Assembly: GCA_045538535.1 (NCBI GenBank)
Contig: JAZSRN010000087.1
Location: forward strand, 1-12,728
Direction: 5' to 3'
From: RUG14219 sp045538535
GTDB taxonomy: Bacteria > Cyanobacteriota > Vampirovibrionia > Gastranaerophilales > Gastranaerophilaceae
DNA: 12,728 nt
Positions 1 to 7,757 of the stretch are shown here, one piece after another. The position numbers were made by a program, and so were the translations under genes. The stretch's first letter is position 1. Every line of letters begins with the position of its first letter. Below the pieces are notes generated by a model that did no database searches, had not been told where the DNA came from, and saw nothing but the letters and a program-made list of their open reading frames with translations.

Positions 1-107
1 CCCCCCGTAGGCGCAAATGCAGTCATAGCAAGGGTTTCGGGCAATTTTGAACCCCAGACTTTTTCACTAAAATCTATGTCCATACTATCCATAAGCATAT
101 TTACCAT
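1..107 (-). CDS. 5' part of an unrecognised protein, cut by left window edge
   Basis: An open minus-strand frame begins with ATG at 107 and runs off the window after 35 codons. The visible N terminus is Met-rich (M at residues 1, 4, 6 and 9) and continues VWGSKLPETLAMTAFAPTG. I do not recognise a family, and there is no signal peptide or membrane segment in this part. An in-frame TAA lies just upstream, so the start is at 107 or one of the in-frame ATGs at 98, 92 or 83. None has a Shine-Dalgarno sequence. A good promoter immediately upstream places the transcript start at about 107, so translation may be leaderless. It follows the M16 protease gene in the same direction but has its own promoter. 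Confidence 0.5.
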   Translation of the reverse strand, partial: MVNMLMDSMDIDFSEKVWGSKLPETLAMTAFAPTG

Positions 108-113
108 ATACCC

Positions 114-142
114 ATTATATCAAATTTTTTAACAAAATTCAA
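114..142 (-). promoter_or_regulatory. Sigma-70-type promoter for the left-edge gene
   Basis: On the minus strand TTGAAT (142-137) is followed by exactly 17 bases and a perfect TATAAT (119-114). The predicted start, about seven bases further, falls on the ATG at 107. The box pair lies between the M16 stop and the left-edge gene, so that gene need not depend on read-through. Confidence 0.6.
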
Positions 143-157
143 CCCCGTTGTTAAAAA
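126..157. repeat. 10-bp perfect dyad over the -35 box
   Basis: TTTTTAACAA (126-135) and TTGTTAAAAA (148-157) are perfect inverted repeats separated by 12 bases, and the -35 box (137-142) lies inside the spacer. No T-run follows the second arm on the minus strand, which argues against a terminator for the M16 gene. Its position fits an operator for the left-edge gene, although A/T-rich arms can pair by chance. Confidence 0.4.
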
Positions 158-183
158 GACGATAAATTATCTACGATACAACT

Positions 184-3048
184 CTATTGTTCAAGAGTTT
201 TGAGAAACTCCTTATTTGCATTAAGGCTATTTTCCGTTGCCAAAATTGAGTACATAGGTTTTGTTGAGAACACGTAATTCGCTGCACGTTGAATATCTTC
301 AACTGTGATTTTGTCAATCTCTGCCATTACATTATTTACGCTATGTAACCCACTCGGACGCAAAAACGATGCAGCCAACTCAAAATTAATATTTTCGGTA
401 GTTTGCAAATCACTTAACAAAGCGTTTTTCATTGCTAATTTTGCATTATCCAATTCTTCTTGAGTAACTTTTTCACTCTTTAAGCGTTCTATGTTTTTAT
501 TAAAACCTACTATAGATTTTTGAATATTGTCATAACTCAACTCACCCGTTTCGGTGTTTTCAGTAGTAGTTCCAATTGACAATTCCAAATTGCCGTCATC
601 ATAATCTTCATTAAACATAATACTTGACTTCACTCTATACGCAAGTTGTTGCGATTCACGCAAATCCATAAACAGTCTAGATGACGGAGAACCGCCTAAT
701 ATCTTGTTCATCAATACCAAACTTACATTGTCATGAATATTATGATTCATTTTAAAACGATAACGTTGAACAATTTCTGCTTGATTTTTGAAATCAGTAT
801 CAGTTAAAACTTTTGTTTGTTCAATCGGTTTAAATGTTTCTTTTAATTTATACTGAAATTCTTTTACCGGTGCCATTGAACTAAGATTATTTATAACCGA
901 ATTTCTAAACTTTTCATCCGTATCAATAGGGCCTGAAATCGCCACCGTAACTTGCGAATTATTAAGGATTTTTTCATAAACACGTCTGACATCGTCAAGC
1001 GTTAATTCATCTAATTTTTTCAAGAAATCTTCTTTTGACAAACAATTTTTTGGTTCCAATTCTGTTTCTAATTTGTCATACGCCGATTTTTCTCTCAACA
1101 ACATATCGCGCTTTATGAATTCTTTTTCCTTTTGAAATTCTGCTTCGGTTAAACGCGGATTGAAAACAATATCTTTCAACTTTTCCAAAACTTTATCAAT
1201 ATCTTTGTTGTAATAATCCGCCGATACACTTATATATTCAGCCGTAGCAAAAGTATTTATCTTTATACAGTTATCTTTCAATTCTTTATAAAAGGTAACG
1301 TCATCTTGTTTGAGCGAACCATTATCTAATAAACGACACAAAACACTTCCTTCAACCGGATGCTCTCTGTCGATATCTTTTCTGTCAAATAGGATTTTGA
1401 AATAACCTATTTTTTCATTAGTGTTTTTAGTTACCAAATTTATATTATTTGGCAATTTATAATTTTTAACTTCTTCCAAATCTATAGGGACAATATTACG
1501 TTGCTTTTTAGGCACTTTATTTTCGGATTGAGTTTGCACACCCCCGGTAAATGCAACCTGCTGAGGCTCATTTACTTTTTTGTGCGCCTCTTTTATAGTT
1601 TGTTCTGTACTGGCTTGAGGATGGATTACCGCAATTGAAAAATTTTCTTTCGCCAAGTATTTTTCAACCGCATTTTTTATGTCATCTTGGGTAATCGAGT
1701 TCATAACTTCCTCATATTTTTGAACAAAATCAACATTTCCGTTCAAAAAAGCATTACCTATTCGAGAATTTATAGAGTAATTGTCTTCATAATTTCTTAA
1801 ATTATATTTAATCGCAGTTTTTTTCAGAACATCTAATTCTTCTTTAGAAATTTGCACATTACCAAAATTTTTGATTTCATTAAGAATTACTTTCAAAGCC
1901 TTTTCAACACCCTCATCATCTGATGAAGCATCTAAAATCCTTATTGTATTACTATCCGGCTTGTTGGCAAATCTCTCTTCCGAATGCCCTACAAAAACAT
2001 CTTCGTCTCTGAGTTTTGAATTAATACGGGACGACACACCACCAACTAACAACTCAAACGCACAATCTAGCGCAAGCCGTTCTTTAAGATTTGAATTTTC
2101 AGGCGCATTAATTGCAATTGCAAGCATCGTAGATGTTGCCTTATCCGAAATAATATCTTCTCGTTTAATATCATTTATTGGGTTTAACTTCTCATAATTC
2201 TGCGCATTGTTCGGAACAGCTTTTGAGGTAAAATACTTTGACACAAGTTTCATACCATCTTCTGGCTCCACCTCACCCGTAATAACCGTTGTCATATTGG
2301 CCGGATGGTAATTGTCATTGTAATACTTCAAAACATCTTCTCGCGTGACATTCATAATATTATCGGTTGTACCGCCAATCATGTCCGTTGAAGAACTTTG
2401 TATCCCGTATAAATTTTTAATTGCTCGGTTTATAACGATATTCTCAGGATTTTGTGTAATCATATTTATCTCTGAACACACAATACCTTTCTCTTTTTCA
2501 AGCGTTTCATTTGTAAATTTCGGAGTTTGCAACATTGAAGAATGTAATTTAACCATTTCTTCAAAATCACTTTCTCTTAAGAGGTTTGAACTTATATAAT
2601 AATTTGTTTGGTCAAAACCGGTACTGGCATTTGTCTCGCCCCCCATCTCGTGAACTCGTTGGAAAAATTCTCCGGCTTGCAACCCTTCCGAGCCGTTAAA
2701 CAAATTGTGTTCAATATAATGACTTATTCCGCGCAAATTGTCCGGTTCGTTCATAGAACCAGTATTTACATACGTTCTGATTGTTGTTTCGCCTTTTTTA
2801 GGTACAATAACAATTTTTTGTCCATTTGCTAATTTATAACACTTAGCCGTCAAGTCGTTCGGAAGTTTCAAATCCGGAAGTTCTGAATATTTCATCGGAA
2901 CTTTTACACTATAATCCGGACTGGTACCTTGAAGTTCAGTAATGCTCTGAGATGTTTGTACTTGTTTTTCTTCTACTTTTTCCGCTTTTTTATTGCCAAA
3001 ATTTATATTGTTAATTGAATTAATACCTACTTTATTAAACATGAACAC
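184..3048 (-). CDS. M16 family zinc metalloprotease, two-module (pitrilysin/PqqL-like)
   Basis: A 954-residue protease of the M16 (inverzincin) family, which cleaves peptides inside a closed chamber built from two homologous halves. The N-terminal half (about 55-480) holds the inverted zinc motif HYIEH (H110, catalytic E113, H114). E193 in IVCSE sits at the distance expected for the third zinc ligand, with E186 seven residues before it as in pitrilysin. The C-terminal half (about 525-954) lacks HxxEH and carries the usual Arg/Tyr pair in LRESQQLAY (R797, Y804), so it is the inactive substrate-binding module. A polar linker (about 480-525) joins the halves. No signal peptide is evident. The first 50 residues are low-complexity and polar. 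GTG at 3048 is chosen because AAGGA (3058-3054) lies five bases upstream. ATG at 3042 would leave 11 bases. Substrate unknown. The gene is divergent from deoB. Confidence 0.92.
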   Translation of the reverse strand: MFMFNKVGINSINNINFGNKKAEKVEEKQVQTSQSITELQGTSPDYSVKVPMKYSELPDLKLPNDLTAKCYKLANGQKIVIVPKKGETTIRTYVNTGSMNEPDNLRGISHYIEHNLFNGSEGLQAGEFFQRVHEMGGETNASTGFDQTNYYISSNLLRESDFEEMVKLHSSMLQTPKFTNETLEKEKGIVCSEINMITQNPENIVINRAIKNLYGIQSSSTDMIGGTTDNIMNVTREDVLKYYNDNYHPANMTTVITGEVEPEDGMKLVSKYFTSKAVPNNAQNYEKLNPINDIKREDIISDKATSTMLAIAINAPENSNLKERLALDCAFELLVGGVSSRINSKLRDEDVFVGHSEERFANKPDSNTIRILDASSDDEGVEKALKVILNEIKNFGNVQISKEELDVLKKTAIKYNLRNYEDNYSINSRIGNAFLNGNVDFVQKYEEVMNSITQDDIKNAVEKYLAKENFSIAVIHPQASTEQTIKEAHKKVNEPQQVAFTGGVQTQSENKVPKKQRNIVPIDLEEVKNYKLPNNINLVTKNTNEKIGYFKILFDRKDIDREHPVEGSVLCRLLDNGSLKQDDVTFYKELKDNCIKINTFATAEYISVSADYYNKDIDKVLEKLKDIVFNPRLTEAEFQKEKEFIKRDMLLREKSAYDKLETELEPKNCLSKEDFLKKLDELTLDDVRRVYEKILNNSQVTVAISGPIDTDEKFRNSVINNLSSMAPVKEFQYKLKETFKPIEQTKVLTDTDFKNQAEIVQRYRFKMNHNIHDNVSLVLMNKILGGSPSSRLFMDLRESQQLAYRVKSSIMFNEDYDDGNLELSIGTTTENTETGELSYDNIQKSIVGFNKNIERLKSEKVTQEELDNAKLAMKNALLSDLQTTENINFELAASFLRPSGLHSVNNVMAEIDKITVEDIQRAANYVFSTKPMYSILATENSLNANKEFLKTLEQ

Positions 3049-3065
3049 ACTATTCCTTGTATCTT

Positions 3066-3095
3066 ATTATATAAATATAAACGTCAAAACATCAA
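3066..3095 (-). promoter_or_regulatory. Promoter for the M16 protease gene
   Basis: On the minus strand TTGATG (3095-3090), an 18-base spacer and a perfect TATAAT (3071-3066) stand just upstream of the ribosome binding site. The predicted start is near 3059, giving a leader of about 11 bases before GTG 3048. It is back to back with the deoB promoter. Confidence 0.5.
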
Positions 3096-3110
3096 AAAAC
3101 TTGAGTATTC

Positions 3111-3139
3111 TTTACGAAATGTTAATATCATGGTAAAAT
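3111..3139 (+). promoter_or_regulatory. Promoter for deoB
   Basis: TTTACG (3111-3116), 17 bases, then TAAAAT (3134-3139). The predicted start is near 3146, just before the AAGGAG ribosome binding site, so the leader is only about 13 bases. The -35 box is a weak match; the spacing and the position support the call. Confidence 0.4.
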
Positions 3140-3158
3140 AAAATCAAAAGGAGTGAAT

Positions 3159-4331
3159 ATGAAAAGAGCAATTGTTATAGTAATAGATTCAATGGGTATC
3201 GGCGCTATGCCCGATTGCAAAGAATTTAACGACAGCGAAAAATGTAATACCCTAAAAAACGTTTGTACCTTTAATCAAGGCTTAAATGTTCCTCATCTGG
3301 CTAATATGGGACTAGGAAACATCCAAGATTTTGAAGGTATTAAACCTACAGAAACACCACTTGCACAGTTTGGCACGATGCAAGAAAAATCTAAAGGCAA
3401 AGATACAACAACCGGTCATTGGGAAATGATGGGGCTTGTTTCGAAAAAACCTTTTGCAACATTTCCTAAAGGTTTTCCTAAAGAACTTATAACAAAATTT
3501 ATAAACCTAACAAATTGTGGCGGAATTTTGGCAAATTGTCCGGCAAGCGGAACTGCAATTATTACGGAACTAAACGAAGAACATCAAAAAACAAAATTCC
3601 CGATTATTTACACTTCAGCGGATAGTGTTTTTCAAATTGCAGTTGATACGGATTTGATACCTTTGGAAACTCTTTACAATTGGTGCGAAATCGCAAGAAA
3701 AATGCTTACGGATGACGGCTGGAATGTATCCAGAGTAATCGCAAGACCGTACAAATTGATTGACGGAACTCCAACAAGGATTTCAAAAGATAGAAGAGAT
3801 TATTCTATGGAACCTTCACATACTCTTCTTAATGAAATCAAAGCAAGCAATGGACAAGTTATCGGTATCGGAAAAATTGAAGATATTTTTTCTAAATCAG
3901 GAATTACTCATGCCGTTCATACCGGTTCGAACAAAGAAGGTCTTGAACTAACTCTAAAAGCTATTAAAAATGAATTAGATTTAAAGTCAATCGCATACGA
4001 TAAACAAATTATAGCTTCAGACAAAACGCTTATCTTCACAAACCTTGTTGATACTGATATGCTATATGGTCACAGAAACGATGCCGAAGGTTACGGCAAA
4101 GCAATTGAAGAAATTGACTCTTATGTGCCCGCAATCACCAAACACATGACCGATGATGATATTCTTATAATCACCGCAGACCATGGTTGCGACCCAACCG
4201 TTGAAGGTACTGACCATACAAGAGAATATGTTCCGATACTCATTTACGGCAAACAAATTAAACCTCAAAACCTTGGAATGATTGAAGGATTTGATTTTGT
4301 AGCAAAAGTTGTAAAAGAGTGGATATTTTAA
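3159..4331 (+). CDS. deoB: Phosphopentomutase
   Basis: Cytosolic Mn-dependent enzyme of the alkaline phosphatase superfamily that interconverts ribose (or deoxyribose) 1-phosphate and 5-phosphate, linking nucleoside salvage to the pentose phosphate pool. All metal and active-site motifs are present: D10 in VIDSMGIGAMPD, the phospho-threonine loop KDTTTGH (81-87), D155 in TSADS, D300 and H305 in DTDMLYGH, D341-H342 in TADHGCDPT, and H353 in TDHTREYVP. The spacings D300-H305 and H342-H353 match the B. cereus enzyme. At 390 residues it is slightly shorter than E. coli DeoB but complete. ATG 3159 is preferred because AAGGAG (3148-3153) lies five bases upstream; the in-frame GTG at 3153 overlaps that site. 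No deo operon partners adjoin it; the next gene is a ferredoxin with its own promoter. Confidence 0.95.
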   Translation: MKRAIVIVIDSMGIGAMPDCKEFNDSEKCNTLKNVCTFNQGLNVPHLANMGLGNIQDFEGIKPTETPLAQFGTMQEKSKGKDTTTGHWEMMGLVSKKPFATFPKGFPKELITKFINLTNCGGILANCPASGTAIITELNEEHQKTKFPIIYTSADSVFQIAVDTDLIPLETLYNWCEIARKMLTDDGWNVSRVIARPYKLIDGTPTRISKDRRDYSMEPSHTLLNEIKASNGQVIGIGKIEDIFSKSGITHAVHTGSNKEGLELTLKAIKNELDLKSIAYDKQIIASDKTLIFTNLVDTDMLYGHRNDAEGYGKAIEEIDSYVPAITKHMTDDDILIITADHGCDPTVEGTDHTREYVPILIYGKQIKPQNLGMIEGFDFVAKVVKEWIF

Positions 4332-4347
4332 ATTTTTGTTTTATAAT
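4320..4347 (+). promoter_or_regulatory. Promoter for the ferredoxin gene
   Basis: A perfect TATAAT (4342-4347) lies just after the deoB stop. TGGATA (4320-4325), inside the last deoB codons, is a 4/6 -35 match at 16 bases. The predicted start is near 4354, at the foot of the leader hairpin. Confidence 0.45.
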
Positions 4348-4351
4348 AATT

Positions 4352-4371
4352 TTGTGAAAGAAATTTCACAA
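4352..4371 (+). promoter_or_regulatory. Hairpin at the 5' end of the ferredoxin mRNA
   Basis: TTGTGAAA (4352-4359) and TTTCACAA (4364-4371) form a perfect 8-bp stem closed by GAAA, a stable GNRA tetraloop. It starts almost at the predicted transcript start and ends 28 bases before the ATG, leaving the ribosome binding site free. It has no following T-run, so it is not a normal deoB terminator. A stabilising 5' hairpin or a dyad operator (TTGTGAAA half-site) would both fit. Confidence 0.4.
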
Positions 4372-4399
4372 CGTAATCAATAAGTAAGGAGAAAGTACA

Positions 4400-4576
4400 A
4401 TGACAGTAAAAGTTAACGATTCATGCATCGGATGCGGCGCTTGCGAATCAGTTTGCGGCGAAGTATTCAAAGTTGAAGATGTAGCAGTAGTAAATGAAGC
4501 AGCAGTAGCAGACAACATTGATTGTGTAAAAGAAGCAGCTGATGCTTGTCCGGTTGGAGCTATTGAAGTAGAATAG
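4400..4576 (+). CDS. Ferredoxin, single [4Fe-4S] cluster, 58 residues
   Basis: A small soluble electron carrier. The ligand pattern is C9-x2-C12-x2-C15 plus C50 followed by Pro (CPVGAI), giving one [4Fe-4S] cluster. C19 and C42 occupy the places that form a disulfide in Thermotoga maritima ferredoxin, which this protein resembles along its whole length. The second cluster of bacterial 2[4Fe-4S] ferredoxins is absent. It is acidic (many Glu/Asp, few Lys), as usual for ferredoxins. The ribosome binding site AAGGAGA ends about eight bases before the ATG. Redox partners cannot be named from this window. It has its own promoter and terminator, so it is probably a single-gene transcript, expressed apart from deoB. 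Confidence 0.93.
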   Translation: MTVKVNDSCIGCGACESVCGEVFKVEDVAVVNEAAVADNIDCVKEAADACPVGAIEVE

Positions 4577-4597
4577 TTCTTTATAAAGACATACAAC

Positions 4598-4636
4598 AAC
4601 AAAAGAAGGGATATTAAATATTCCTTCTTTTGTTTT
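4598..4636 (+). terminator. Intrinsic terminator after the ferredoxin gene
   Basis: AACAAAAGAAGG (4598-4609) pairs with CCTTCTTTTGTT (4623-4634). The inner bases GATATT/AATATT extend the stem to about 17 bp around a three-base loop. The descending arm is T-rich and is followed by more T. It lies 21 bases after the ferredoxin stop. Confidence 0.8.
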
Positions 4637-4695
4637 ATTCAATAGATTAACATTGAACTAAAATAGATTTTTGTTCGTCCACTAAATACAAACAC

Positions 4696-4723
4696 TTGCA
4701 AGAAAAAATTTTTGTGTTAGGAT
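4696..4723 (+). promoter_or_regulatory. Promoter for tRNA-Arg
   Basis: TTGCAA (4696-4701), 16 bases, then TAGGAT (4718-4723), about 38 bases before the tRNA. It lies downstream of the ferredoxin terminator, so the tRNA has an independent transcription unit. Confidence 0.45.
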
Positions 4724-4760
4724 AAGGAAGTAAAGATTAGTCGTCTGTTTTGAGACACAA

Positions 4761-4833
<73 letters not shown>

Positions 4834-4834
<1 letters not shown>

Positions 4835-4877
4835 AATTTAAAAGGGTAAGAACAAAAGTTCTTACCCTTTTAAATTT
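4834..4877 (+). terminator. Terminator of tRNA-Arg, 20-bp perfect stem
   Basis: A perfect 20-base stem (4834-4853 with 4858-4877) closes a four-base AAAA loop. The G/C-containing core GGGTAAGAAC/GTTCTTACCC is followed by TTTTAAATTT. It begins on the tRNA discriminator base, so termination and 3' processing are tightly packed. Its symmetry would also let it act on the opposite strand. Confidence 0.8.
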
Positions 4878-5282
4878 CAGTGTGTCAGCGATAAGAAATA
4901 GCCAAGGACAAAGTCCTTATTTATGTATTTGAGCGGATTTGCGTACGTATTGAGTGGGTTTTAATGGGACATTTGAAAAATTATTTTTCTGCCGCCTTTC
5001 GGCTTTGTGTTTGACTTTAACCCCCTTCCGAGTACTTGACTGAAATTACTCAGAAAGGCACTTTATTGTCCACAAATTGGCGTCAACTTTCCACTATAAA
5101 TCCGCCTAAATCGCTAAAACCTAAATATATCGCCACATTCCCCCGATGACACTTTTCGGACAAAAAGTCCGTTTTGAAACTACCCTCGCACAAACTCGGA
5201 AGCTAGTCGGAAATGTAAATTAATATTTTTTGAATTTATTACTAATATTGATTTGATTCAAGACTTAGAATAATATTAATAT
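4878..5282. other. 405-base stretch without a gene at the core/accessory junction
   Basis: No frame of useful length is open on either strand. Visible structure: an AAGGAC-AAA-GTCCTT hairpin (4904-4918); GCCG/CGGC around CCTTT (4991-5003) followed by TTTGTGTTT; CGGAC-AAAAA-GTCCG followed by TTTT (5157-5175), terminator-like; and an 8-bp inverted pair GCGGATTT (4933-4940)/AAATCCGC (5098-5105). From about 4930 to 5210 the base composition is more G/C-rich than the very A/T-rich gene that follows, so it may be a remnant of older inserted DNA or an unrecognised structured RNA. Nothing identifies it. Confidence 0.4.
5248..5276 (+). promoter_or_regulatory. Promoter for the DUF4209-like gene
   Basis: TTGATT (5248-5253), exactly 17 bases, then TAATAT (5271-5276). 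The predicted start is about 5283, the A of the first ATG. The surroundings are very A/T-rich, so chance matches are likely. Confidence 0.35.
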
Positions 5283-7136
5283 ATGACAATGGAAAAGTTT
5301 TATAAATTTTTAGAAAAAATAAATTCTTTTGAAGGTTTGTATAATATATCAACTTCAATTAGGGAGCTTGTAAAAGATAAAAAACCAACTAAAAATGAAC
5401 AAAACTATATAGATGTAGAATGTGCCGTCTTTGATATTATTAACCAAATGGGTTGCAATAGAAAAGATTGGATGGACAAAGCGTATACTATAATAGACGA
5501 ACACCTAGATTATCTTGTATCACGAATTAATGCCACAGATAATGTTTTATTAAAAGCTGTATATTCCGAAATATTATTTTATTCAAAAAATACAAAATAC
5601 AAAAAGTACATTAATATTGCTGCTGATTCTTATTTATCCTTAATTAAGGGTTATCATGAAAAATTAAGTGAGCATTTTGATAACTCGTATGAATTATGCA
5701 ATTTAATTGATAAAACAATACACTTAACAAAATCAGCAAATAAGCGTACAGAAGGAATTAAAAATGAAATTAAAGCTATATTAAATACTTGTATATCTAA
5801 AGATGCAAGTTTTGTACCATTAATACGTTGTATTATAGAAACAATGTTGGATAATAAAAAAATATTCAATAAAAATGATTTTGATAAAATCGATGATATA
5901 TATTGGCAGAGTATAAAAAAGAAAATAAAAGAAAAAGATTATCAATATGTAATTAATACAATTGATTTAGGGTTACGCATTGATGAAAGAAGGGGCAAAT
6001 TATCATATCCATGGCTTGAAGAAAAATGTAAATGCTATGAATATATTATAAAAAATCAAACAAATCCCGTTCTTGCTTGTAGTTTTTGTATTGAAGCAAT
6101 TGAATCAATAAAATCCTTGGATTATACAAGTAAACATATTCATAATATTGAAAAACAATACATGAGTCTGAAAAATAAAATTATTCTTCCTTCACATGAT
6201 ATGAAAGTCGATATTACACATTTTATTGAATATGCTGATACTATTTTAGAATATGAACCATTTCAAATACTTGATTATTTATCAAATTCTAAATATTTGT
6301 TTCCTCAAAAAGAAGTTTTAGAAAAACCGCATGGTTTTTTAACTAATTATTTCCCTGCTACATATCTAGACCATAATTCTCACCCTTCTAAAATTAGTAA
6401 TAATGAAGTAATAAATGATTTATATTTATCAAATTACAGAAGTGTGTGGTTTTTGTGTGAGAAAACAATTCAAAGGATAATTATCAAAGGAATAAAATCA
6501 AAGAAATTAAATTTACAAATATTAATTTTATATCTGATGGATAATAGTTGTCTTTTTGATATACAAGAAAAAAAATTTAATGAAAAAAAAGTTAAATATA
6601 ACTGGAGTTCAAACTTAATACGTATTTTTGAAACATATTTTCAGGAAATGGAAACTTCAATAAAAAATCCCAAAATATATTATCCTCATTTGGTTGAAAT
6701 AACTGAAAGTTTAGTTTTACGCTTTGAAACATTGCTACGTCTTATTTTAGAAGCATATGAAGAGCCTTCAATAACATCAAAAGTAAAAGAAAAAGGAATT
6801 ATTCGTGAGCAAGATATTAATGCTTTGTTATATAATGAATTTCTTATGAAGTTACTATCATTTGAAGATATTTTATACTTCCGGTACCTTTTTGTAGCAC
6901 ACCAAGGATATAATTTAAGAAATGATATTGCCCATGGCTTATTGATTCCAGGTCAATATACGGTAGAATTATTTAATTTAGTATTTTTCGCTTTTTTAAG
7001 ATTGGCTAAATATAGTATTCCAAATAAAAACACAAATAAATTAAAAAAGGAATACTATAATTTTAATTATAAAAAATTTAAATATGAAGATTTCTTATGT
7101 AAAACTATAAAATTCTCTAAAAATAACAGAAAATAA
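5283..7136 (+). CDS. DUF4209-like protein with C-terminal HEPN-type RX4H motif
   Basis: A 617-residue, lysine- and isoleucine-rich, probably all-alpha cytosolic protein. The C-terminal region carries GYNLRNDIAHG (R546 to H551). That is the conserved block of DUF4209 and matches the RX4-6H signature of HEPN ribonucleases found in toxins and abortive-infection proteins. The roughly 500 residues before it show no motif I can name and would be the sensing part. No signal peptide or membrane segment is apparent. An in-frame TAA at 5277 limits the start to ATG 5283 or ATG 5289. Neither has a Shine-Dalgarno sequence, and the promoter suggests a leaderless message. It is far more A/T-rich than its neighbours, consistent with recent transfer. 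No antitoxin-like partner adjoins it. The DUF4209 call is fairly secure; RNase or defence function is inference. Its last 42 bases overlap a convergent transposon reading frame. Confidence 0.75.
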   Translation: MTMEKFYKFLEKINSFEGLYNISTSIRELVKDKKPTKNEQNYIDVECAVFDIINQMGCNRKDWMDKAYTIIDEHLDYLVSRINATDNVLLKAVYSEILFYSKNTKYKKYINIAADSYLSLIKGYHEKLSEHFDNSYELCNLIDKTIHLTKSANKRTEGIKNEIKAILNTCISKDASFVPLIRCIIETMLDNKKIFNKNDFDKIDDIYWQSIKKKIKEKDYQYVINTIDLGLRIDERRGKLSYPWLEEKCKCYEYIIKNQTNPVLACSFCIEAIESIKSLDYTSKHIHNIEKQYMSLKNKIILPSHDMKVDITHFIEYADTILEYEPFQILDYLSNSKYLFPQKEVLEKPHGFLTNYFPATYLDHNSHPSKISNNEVINDLYLSNYRSVWFLCEKTIQRIIIKGIKSKKLNLQILILYLMDNSCLFDIQEKKFNEKKVKYNWSSNLIRIFETYFQEMETSIKNPKIYYPHLVEITESLVLRFETLLRLILEAYEEPSITSKVKEKGIIREQDINALLYNEFLMKLLSFEDILYFRYLFVAHQGYNLRNDIAHGLLIPGQYTVELFNLVFFAFLRLAKYSIPNKNTNKLKKEYYNFNYKKFKYEDFLCKTIKFSKNNRK

Positions 7137-7757
7137 ATTCAAGTATTGTTTCCCATACCTCCAAATATGCTCCGCAACATGTTGTGCGAGATTTTGTTTC
7201 ATTTGGGAGTGGTTTATTGAACGGCAGAGGCGGGAGTAGAGAACTTTTATTCGCAAAGATTCTTGTTTTGTATGCGGAAGCTTCTTCCGTTTTGTCTTTA
7301 GTGGTTTGTCGGTTACAAAAAGCTCGTCATCATACAGGTAAAAATAAACCGGTATATCGTAAAAACGCCTCATCTTTGGAATTTTCGGTTCGCGTTCAAA
7401 GTGCGTTTTAAGGGCGTTCAACTGCCGTTCATAAATCATCTGCCGAAAATGTTTATAAAAATTCTGCATCGTCGCATCCCCGATATCTAAAAGAAAACTC
7501 GCCTGTTTCGATTTCACCCCGGCACAAAAACACTTCGTTATCATCTCAATTTTTTCCTGCGAATGAAACTTAAAGCAAAACGGCAGGGGTAAATTTCGCT
7601 CGGCTTTATATGAGTAGATTCCGCCAACCAAATTTAACTTGCCGTCCTTAACTAATTCCTGTAAGGCATCTTCTATCCCTTCACCCATAATCGATTCAAT
7701 ATCTTCTAGTTTAAATGTTTCAAGCCTTTTAGCGAGTTTTAAAATCTTATTTTTCAT
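7095..7757 (-). CDS. Third transposon gene: unrecognised protein with DNA-binding-like helices
   Basis: 220 residues, basic. Residues 1-50 look like a small winged-helix domain (two helices, then DGKLNLVGGIYSYK as a wing). Residues 66-110 resemble a second helix-turn-helix (KQASFLLDIGDATMQNFYKHFR). A beta-rich stretch with DDE acids (138-150) is followed by a lysine-rich segment and a C-terminal helical tail. I know no family for it. The ATG overlaps the ATPase stop by 11 bases, with GGAGG nine bases upstream, so it is translated as part of the transposition operon. By position it could be a target-site selector or accessory factor like the third proteins of Tn7-type elements, but no TniQ/TnsD-type zinc motif is seen. 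The candidate transposon end falls at codon 204; the last 16 residues are encoded by flanking DNA, overlapping the DUF4209 gene. The native C terminus may therefore be altered. Confidence 0.6.
   Translation of the reverse strand: MKNKILKLAKRLETFKLEDIESIMGEGIEDALQELVKDGKLNLVGGIYSYKAERNLPLPFCFKFHSQEKIEMITKCFCAGVKSKQASFLLDIGDATMQNFYKHFRQMIYERQLNALKTHFEREPKIPKMRRFYDIPVYFYLYDDELFVTDKPLKTKRKKLPHTKQESLRIKVLYSRLCRSINHSQMKQNLAQHVAEHIWRYGKQYLNLFSVIFREFYSFT
7147..7167 (+). repeat. Candidate left end of the transposon
   Basis: TGTTTCCCATACCTCCAAAT reads inward and shares GTTTC, a central A, and CAAAT with the repeats at the right end (11 of 20 positions against the second right-end repeat). Only this one copy is visible here, and it lies inside the third gene's reading frame. 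Confidence 0.4.

Noticed and set aside
3153..3158. GTG 3153 as the deoB start
   Set aside because: The GTG overlaps the AAGGAG that serves ATG 3159.
4366..4642. Two overlapping minus-strand frames opposite the ferredoxin gene
   Set aside because: They are shadows of the ferredoxin, whose Cys pattern, ribosome binding site and terminator are convincing on the plus strand.
7174..7183. Perfect palindrome CAACATGTTG as an operator or terminator
   Set aside because: It is only 10 bases, lies in coding sequence of the third transposon gene, and has no T-run; kept only as a possible inner part of the left end.
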